DNA from: Clostridiales bacterium
GTDB lineage: Bacteria > Bacillota > Clostridia > Oscillospirales > Oscillospiraceae
Assembly: GCA_021203685.1 (NCBI GenBank)
Contig: JAJQAS010000074.1
Coordinates: forward strand, 1-10,530
DNA length: 10,530 nucleotides
Reading direction: 5' to 3'
This document shows, in pieces, positions 7,401-10,530 of this stretch. Position 1 is the first letter of the stretch; the number at the start of each line of letters is the position of its first letter. Made by a program: the position numbers and the translations under genes. Under the pieces are notes generated by a model. The model was given only the letters and a program-made list of their open reading frames with translations, had not been told where the DNA came from and made no database searches.

Positions 7401-7818
7401 TTTTGGAGACGGCCCTCTGTTGCTCCGCCCGCAGGTCGTAGGTGCAGCCCTCCTCCTGTTTTGCCATGGACCGGAGGGTAAAGGTGTCGAAGCAGCTTCT
7501 GGACGCAGGCCCGTCAATGTGAAACCATTCGGTGTTCGGCTCCCGCTGGACTTTTTTCTCGGCCACCAGATAGTCGTGGAAGTCCCGGTCGGTAAAATAC
7601 TCCCCGGAACCGTCCTTGTACATGGCGTTGTCCATCCAGGCCAGCGTCCACCGAATGTCAGCAGTGTGGGTCTGCTGGCGGATGCGCTGCTGGATGGTCT
7701 GCTTCTCGGTGTAGCCGATTTTGGTCCAGCCATCGTGATAGGTCACGCCGGGAGTGTTGTATGCGTAGATCATGGGAACAACGCGGGAAAAGGATTGGAT
7801 GTTCACCGGCGCGGCCAT
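4459..7818 (-). CDS. Restriction protein: GIY-YIG-like nuclease + SF2 helicase + partial MTase fold
   Basis: 1119-aa protein. Residues about 17-100 look like a T5orf172-type GIY-YIG nuclease: IYAYNTPG, GWTKIGYTE, the Arg in QQRIRQQ, FHDYL and EWFHID. A superfamily 2 helicase/translocase follows: motif I AKPRFGKT (155-162), motif II VDEAQ (286-290), motif III LSGTP (313-317), motif V around TVGVTIPEW (507-515) and a motif VI-like QAAFRAQNP (532-540). Residues about 730-870 are Ala/Glu/Lys-rich and probably coiled coil. The C-terminus has methyltransferase-like pieces: IFTPKWVVQKMV (motif X, about 988-999) and FADLYMKSG (degenerate motif I, 1017-1025). There is no NPPY. It would translocate along and cut unmodified DNA. 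Its ATG lies 1 nt after the methyltransferase stop, with AAGGAG 10 bases upstream inside that gene, so translation is coupled. The nuclease call is by pattern only. Confidence 0.85.
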   Translation of the reverse strand: MAAPVNIQSFSRVVPMIYAYNTPGVTYHDGWTKIGYTEKQTIQQRIRQQTHTADIRWTLAWMDNAMYKDGSGEYFTDRDFHDYLVAEKKVQREPNTEWFHIDGPASRSCFDTFTLRSMAKQEEGCTYDLRAEQQRAVSKTKAYFERGGTEFLWNAKPRFGKTLTAYDLVCQMGLRKVLIVTNRPSIANSWAEDFRKFIGWQRPYCFVSENDALKGKPGVMSRDEYNSIMLPLEEDEQKGMIAFESLQGLKGSLYFGGPHDKLKWMAKEYYEDGKTKHGMDFDLLIVDEAQEGVDTLRTDRAFRNISRKYTLYLSGTPFKALASEQFAESQIFNWSYADEQEAKEQWSGEDYNPYEALPRLSMFTYQLSNMIYEQIQRGVDLSDEETVDYAFDLNEFFATNESGKFIHEDEIKKFLHALVTQEKYPFSTPELRQELSHTLWLLNRVASVKALAKLLKADPVFREYEIVIAAGDGKSEEDTEVKKSYDRVKAAIAEHEKTITLSVGQLTVGVTIPEWSGVLMLCNLQSPSSYMQAAFRAQNPCIVTKNGQRLRKETAYVFDFDPARTLIIFDEFANNLSPSTAAGHGTGDDRKKNVQRLLNFFPVLGEDSEGKMVELDAAQVLSIPRRLKSQEVVRRGFMSNFLFQNISNVFGAPGIVREIVEKLTPAHEEPKKRNKDTLDHLEDVSVNEHGDVEIPREIVIGQTQDLFGPKYYEEAAEAVQPDVSAVVESSGTVEETTHRFKKMVNTLKTQVEQTAAQAADAYGVKKGKQKRLEQQVGKEIEQTFDVIHGDFVQKTNMAKSEHDKKRREAETDAEVAAADAAFASAMEDAQAALNQAIQDAVKQTLEEKPQQLVEQLEKSKAESEKKTMEDAVRDHLRGFSRTIPSFIMAYGDGHLTLANFDDYTEDAVFLEVTGITEDDFRFLRDGGDYTDPDTGETQYFAGHLFDEVVFDDSVAEFWKKKTELADYFDETHEEDIFDYIPPQKTNQIFTPKWVVQKMVDELEENNPGCFDDPTNTFADLYMKSGLYITEIVKRLFRSERMKELYPDDGERVRHILREQVYGMAPTRIIYLIATNYILGFDEDLKNEILEGNTAHFVEADAAAAAKEDRLEELVEQCFG

Positions 7819-7819
7819 C

Positions 7820-9814
7820 TCAGCTCATCTCCTTCACATGGGATTCAATAAACGCAATTTCCTGTTCGTCCAAGCCATATTTGGCGTAGAGCTGTTGGTC
7901 GATTTCTGGGATGGACTTTGACCAGTCGATGTCGGAGGTGGGAGTGAAGTCCTGGAGAGGGACGTATTTCCACTTTGGAGCTGGGTTATGCTGCGTAATT
8001 TTCAATATGCCCAACATTGTTCGTGCAAATTTAGACTTGACATATTTCAACAACGCATTTGCCTCAAATTCAGTTTCAAAGCAGCCAATGGAAATAAATG
8101 TCTGTGTATGCCCGATAACGGGCTGCCCGATAACGGGCGTAGATAATACTTCACCCAAAGCGCCAGAACCGTTTGCCGCTGGAACAAATACCTTATAGTA
8201 TTCAAAATTGGTAGGTTCTTTTATATATTCTCGTTTAATCCATTTTGTAACTCGTTTCGCTTTCACTAATCCCAATATTTGAACATATTCGCCAGATACC
8301 GGACGCTCAGAAAAGAACACGGAACCATCTAGTTTTTCCAAAACACTGGTTTTAAAGTCATACTTATGACCTTTGCTCAATTTTTCCTCGGCTTCTGGAT
8401 GCTCTGTATGCATAAGGTCGTTGAATTTGTAAGACTCAGAAGCAAAAATAATAGAAGAAAGACTTTCTTCACCTTTTTCGCTCACTTTTTGCTTAATGCT
8501 ACGCAATTCGTCAAAAACAACAAAATGTTCGATTGCCCCAAAATCCGTGTTATTGTCATGGTATGTGATGGCAACGCCGCCTTTAATGTCGGTGTTATTA
8601 AATACGTCAGAGCTTTTTGCAGTATAATAAAGAACTTTCAAGTGCGGGTCTTGGAGCATCTTTCTGTTCCAATCCTTAGGCGTTGAACCGGCATCAAACA
8701 AAAAACGTGCAGGATGAATCATTTCTACCTTGTCTGAAACTTGATATGCACCTTCGAGGAATTTGTGATAAATGGGCGGCGCAAATGTTCTGTTTTCGCC
8801 TATTGTCTCATCCTGGTATGGCGGGTTACCAATCACAAAATTGAATTTCATTGCCTTATTCCCCCTCTCTGAGAGCGATAAAAACTCCATGTTCTTTTTG
8901 GAACGCCAATCGTAAACCCGGCAGTGGGGCTGCGGTTTGGGCGGCTCCATTTCGTCGGGTTCCAGCCAGTCAGCCAGAGCCGTCTGCGGGTATTCCTCCT
9001 CCAGCCAGTCGGCCAGCATGATTTGCTGGCCGACCTCCTCCGCTCTGCAATAGGGGATCGCGCCGGTCAGCCCGTCCATCTGCCAGATGTTCCAGACGAT
9101 GACGTTCAGAACTTCCTGGCGTTCCTTTGGTGTCGGCTTTCGTTTCCAACGGTCATAGAGATACTCCTCAAAGGTCATCAGCAGGTTGACCCTGGCGATC
9201 AGCACGTTGTCGCCCTGAAACTCATAGCCGTATGTGGCCTGGTACGCCCGCAGCGCCCAACGCAGCCATTCTTCCTCGGTGGAGGTGTTTTCCCCCACCA
9301 CCCGCAGCTTGCGGTCCAGAATACCGATGCGGTTTTCGATGGGGATGCTCTCTCCGGTGGAAACGTCGTAGCGGCTGACCAGATAGGGGGCCTCCCCGCA
9401 GGTGATCTCCATCCGCCGGGCGTCCACATAACGCCACCAGCGGGTCTTGCTGAGGAACCGCACCGGCTCCGGCCGGTCAAAGGGGTGTGGGTCGCGCTTT
9501 TTGAACCAGGACTCGTCCGCAAAGTCGTTCATCTTTTTGCATATCCACAGCGGGGTAAACACTTCGGCGTGCTGCCGCGTCCGCTCAGACTGCTGTTCCA
9601 GGGCTTTTCTGGCCCGGTTCTTGATGACACCGGAGTTTTGCCCGGTAATCAGCTCCGGGCGAATTTCTCCATTCCGCTGGTAGTCCGGCCCCATGCGCTG
9701 GTAAGCGTCGGTTGCCCAGAGGATGTTGGTTTTGGTGGTCTTGTCCTTCAAAAGCGGCTCCAGTAGCCCCAGAGCGTTCAGCCGCAATATTTCATCCTGT
9801 ATGCCAATAATCAA
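7820..9814 (-). CDS. Eco57I-like adenine-specific DNA methyltransferase (modification and specificity subunit)
   Basis: 664-aa protein. EVFTPLWICKKMND (84-97) is motif X. MEITCGEAPYL (135-145) is a motif I of the E-P-S-C-G-E-G-A-F-L type. FVIGNPPYQDE (326-336) is the catalytic motif IV of N6-adenine methyltransferases. Residues about 340-620 form the target-recognition half. The end has the pattern of Eco57I/TaqI-type enzymes (KWKYVPLQDF, then WSKSIPEIDQQLYAKYGL). It transfers methyl from AdoMet to adenine in its target and so protects host DNA from the next gene's product. The start is TTG (9814-9812): no in-frame ATG exists nearby, the frame upstream is closed by TAA, and AAGGGGG lies 7 bases before it. 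GC drops sharply inside the recognition half (roughly 8880 down to 7975), suggesting domain exchange. First gene of the defence operon. Confidence 0.9.
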   Translation of the reverse strand: MIIGIQDEILRLNALGLLEPLLKDKTTKTNILWATDAYQRMGPDYQRNGEIRPELITGQNSGVIKNRARKALEQQSERTRQHAEVFTPLWICKKMNDFADESWFKKRDPHPFDRPEPVRFLSKTRWWRYVDARRMEITCGEAPYLVSRYDVSTGESIPIENRIGILDRKLRVVGENTSTEEEWLRWALRAYQATYGYEFQGDNVLIARVNLLMTFEEYLYDRWKRKPTPKERQEVLNVIVWNIWQMDGLTGAIPYCRAEEVGQQIMLADWLEEEYPQTALADWLEPDEMEPPKPQPHCRVYDWRSKKNMEFLSLSERGNKAMKFNFVIGNPPYQDETIGENRTFAPPIYHKFLEGAYQVSDKVEMIHPARFLFDAGSTPKDWNRKMLQDPHLKVLYYTAKSSDVFNNTDIKGGVAITYHDNNTDFGAIEHFVVFDELRSIKQKVSEKGEESLSSIIFASESYKFNDLMHTEHPEAEEKLSKGHKYDFKTSVLEKLDGSVFFSERPVSGEYVQILGLVKAKRVTKWIKREYIKEPTNFEYYKVFVPAANGSGALGEVLSTPVIGQPVIGHTQTFISIGCFETEFEANALLKYVKSKFARTMLGILKITQHNPAPKWKYVPLQDFTPTSDIDWSKSIPEIDQQLYAKYGLDEQEIAFIESHVKEMS
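8110..8139. repeat. Tandem 15-bp hairpin repeat inside the methyltransferase gene
   Basis: Two copies of GCCCGATAACGGGC (8110-8123 and 8125-8138) are joined by one base, giving a 15-bp tandem unit. Each copy is itself a perfect 5-bp stem with an ATAA loop. In the protein this encodes PVIGQPVIGH, a five-residue repeat in the target-recognition half. A copy-number change would keep the frame. Confidence 0.8.
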
Positions 9815-9821
9815 GGCTGCG

Positions 9822-9828
9822 CCCCCTT
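9822..9828 (-). promoter_or_regulatory. Ribosome binding site that fixes the TTG start of the methyltransferase
   Basis: Minus-strand AAGGGGG ends 7 bases before the TTG at 9814. The nearest ATG (9831) is in another frame, and the methyltransferase frame has a TAA about 40 bases upstream of the TTG with no ATG or GTG between. The TTG is therefore the only good start. Confidence 0.6.
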
Positions 9829-9855
9829 CATCGCTTGTCTGTATGAACTGGTTTT

Positions 9856-9884
9856 ATTTTACCACAGATATTCGCAAATTTCCA
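9856..9884 (-). promoter_or_regulatory. Possible extended -10 promoter of the defence operon
   Basis: On the minus strand TGGTAAAAT (9864-9856) is a TGn-extended -10 box. A 17-base spacer puts a weak -35 at TGGAAA (9884-9879); TTGTGG with a 20-base spacer is the alternative. The predicted start, near 9849, leaves a leader of about 35 bases before the TTG. The weak -35 suits low, steady expression of a restriction-modification operon. Confidence 0.4.
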
Positions 9885-9941
9885 CAAGAAATTGCAGCAC
9901 TGTTATGAGGCAGGTATACAAAATGATAAATAAAAATGGAA

Positions 9942-10012
9942 GCGTTCCGCAGGAATGCGTAGTCCATCCCCCACGGGGATGTTCAAAAAAGGGGGTTGGG
10001 GATTTCCCCAAC
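9942..10012. repeat. Row of three compact hairpins, possible oriT-like or recombination region
   Basis: Three 7-bp stems with tiny loops follow each other. GCGTTCC-GCA-GGAATGC (9942-9958) has one G-T pair, CATCCCC-CAC-GGGGATG (9965-9981) is perfect, and GTTGGGG-ATTT-CCCCAAC (9995-10012) is perfect. They lie upstream of the defence operon promoter, not in its transcript. Clustered hairpins next to an AT-rich patch are typical of transfer origins and of integron- or element-type recombination sites. No nic or core site can be identified by eye, so the role is open. Confidence 0.6.
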
Positions 10013-10091
10013 GAGTGGGTATTTGGGCCAAATGTGGCACAAAGACATTGCTCGCCAATAGTATCAGGAATTATGCCGGAACAAGCAGAGG

Positions 10092-10128
10092 CAGCCGAAG
10101 GCGTATCTATCTGATACACCTCCGGCTG
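10092..10128 (-). terminator. Long 3' hairpin after the small membrane-protein gene
   Basis: A 16-bp stem (10092-10107 with 10113-10128) with loop TATCT. On the plus strand two positions are A/C mismatches. On the minus-strand RNA the same positions become G-U pairs, so the stem is complete only there. It sits 12 bases after the minus-strand stop at 10141. No U-run follows, so it may be a weak terminator or an RNA-stabilising 3' end. Confidence 0.45.
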
Positions 10129-10140
10129 TGATTGTTGAAC

Positions 10141-10311
10141 TTATCGTGTAATTTTTTTCAGCTTGCCGCTGACCATCATGAATCCGATTCCAGAGAGCAG
10201 CGCTGCGATTGCGCCCACAATGCAGGCCACCCCAATATCACCAAACATCATCATCCCAAACAGAACCCCAACAATTCCGACGAGGATGAGTAAAATTCCA
10301 ATCACTTTCAC
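10141..10311 (-). CDS. Small two-helix membrane protein, 56 aa
   Basis: Starts at GTG (10311-10309) with GAGG 8 bases upstream and ends at TAA (10143-10141). The protein opens MKVIGILLILVGIVGVLFG, then a short turn with Asp (FGDIG), then a second hydrophobic stretch ending IGFMMVSGK, and a basic tail LKKITR. It therefore has two membrane segments at about residues 3-23 and 27-47, with a positive C-terminus likely in the cytoplasm. Both helices are Gly-rich, which favours tight packing. It resembles many small uncharacterised membrane proteins of Firmicutes; no function can be given. It begins 22 bases after the stop of the gene at the right edge, so the two form an operon. The GTG start and short length make it easy to miss. 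Confidence 0.7.
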   Translation of the reverse strand: MKVIGILLILVGIVGVLFGMMMFGDIGVACIVGAIAALLSGIGFMMVSGKLKKITR

Positions 10312-10333
10312 AATAATTACCTCACAGTTCCCT

Positions 10334-10530
10334 TTAGGGGTTTAACGTTACGGTTTCGTCAACAAAATAATCGCCAGTCCAGTCTTTGTTGTCATACGCT
10401 GTCAACTGAAATTCGATTTCTTCAATTTCGGAGATTCCGTTCTCCTCCAAATCGTCCTCGTACCACGACATGGAACTAAGGAACCTCTGATTAATAGAGG
10501 ATTTCACTAATAAACTTAACAATTTACTGC
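10334..10530 (-). pseudogene. C-terminal piece of a secreted or lipoprotein-type beta domain, cut at its 5' side
   Basis: The minus-strand frame is open from the right edge to TAA at 10336-10334. The part from SSMSWYEDD to the end (ISEIEEIEFQLTAYDNKDW, then DETVTLNP) has the layout of the C-terminal beta domain in many Clostridia zinc-ribbon or lipoproteins, which end in a similar V-T-x-N-P strand. The family number is not known to me. Upstream of about 10480 the translation (KSSINQRFL) loses that character and the DNA becomes very AT-rich with an inverted repeat (CCTCT at 10484-10488, AGAGG at 10496-10500). The gene therefore probably lost its 5' part to an insertion. If the frame truly continues beyond the window it is simply partial. 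No ribosome site or ATG of its own is visible apart from an internal ATG at about 10471. Confidence 0.5.

Larger units (their letters stand above)
9815..10140. other. Gene-free 326-base stretch upstream of the defence operon
   Basis: Between the methyltransferase start and the small membrane-protein stop no convincing gene is seen. Open frames on both strands here have no family pattern and poor ribosome sites. The stretch holds the operon promoter (9856-9884), an AT-rich patch (9915-9940), three short hairpins (9942-10012) and a long hairpin (10092-10128). Confidence 0.7.

Noticed and set aside
8924..9766. 280-aa plus-strand frame opposite the methyltransferase N-terminal half
   Set aside because: Antisense shadow of conserved motif X and motif I coding sequence; no ribosome site or family pattern.
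9942..10012. CRISPR array
   Set aside because: The hairpin units differ in sequence and spacing; there are no identical repeats with unique spacers.
9859..10119. 86-aa minus-strand frame and 69-aa plus-strand frame across the hairpin region
   Set aside because: Both run through the three hairpins and the promoter and lack recognised domains; more likely chance frames over a non-coding site.

Overview
The window looks like the accessory (cargo) part of an integrative or conjugative element from a gut-type Firmicute (Clostridia, probably Lachnospiraceae or Oscillospiraceae). This rests on a relaxase-like C-terminal remnant at the left edge, a Y-family polymerase cassette of the kind carried by such elements, strong AGGAGG ribosome binding sites, consensus TTGACA/TATAAT promoters, and codon use and GC content typical of these bacteria. 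The species cannot be named from sequence alone.

Left part (1-3362): a broken relaxase tail (39-191, +) ends at an intrinsic terminator. Next comes a Y-family translesion DNA polymerase on the minus strand (301-1542). It faces away from a plus-strand four-gene operon: XRE repressor (1685-2107), ImmA/IrrE metallopeptidase (2155-2682), a 105-aa unknown (2695-3012) and a 90-aa beta-rich unknown (3041-3313). Both transcription units start from near-perfect sigma-A promoters that face each other and overlap (1558-1586 on +, 1615-1643 on -). A near-palindrome sits in the spacer of the polymerase promoter. I read this as a LexA-independent damage switch in which the peptidase inactivates the repressor and releases the polymerase, as in ImmR/ImmA of ICEBs1 and DdrO/IrrE of Deinococcus. 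A perfect bidirectional hairpin (3334-3362) closes the unit.

Middle part (3377-9814, all minus): a defence operon read from right to left. An Eco57I-like N6-adenine methyltransferase (7820-9814, TTG start) is followed after 1 nt by a 1119-aa restriction/translocase protein (4459-7818) with a GIY-YIG-like nuclease, an SF2 helicase, a coiled coil and a half MTase fold. After 35 nt comes an AT-rich AbiH-family abortive-infection gene (3377-4423). The target-recognition half of the methyltransferase is much more AT-rich than the rest and carries a tandem 15-bp repeat, which suggests specificity-domain exchange.

Right part (9815-10530): a 326-base gene-free stretch with three compact hairpins in a row and a long 16-bp hairpin, then two minus-strand genes. 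These are a 56-aa two-helix membrane protein (10141-10311) with a GTG start and the C-terminal piece of a secreted-type protein (10334 to the edge) whose upstream part looks replaced by an insertion-sequence end.

Together the window reads as a mobile-element cargo region combining a self-regulated mutagenesis/repair cassette with a restriction plus abortive-infection island.
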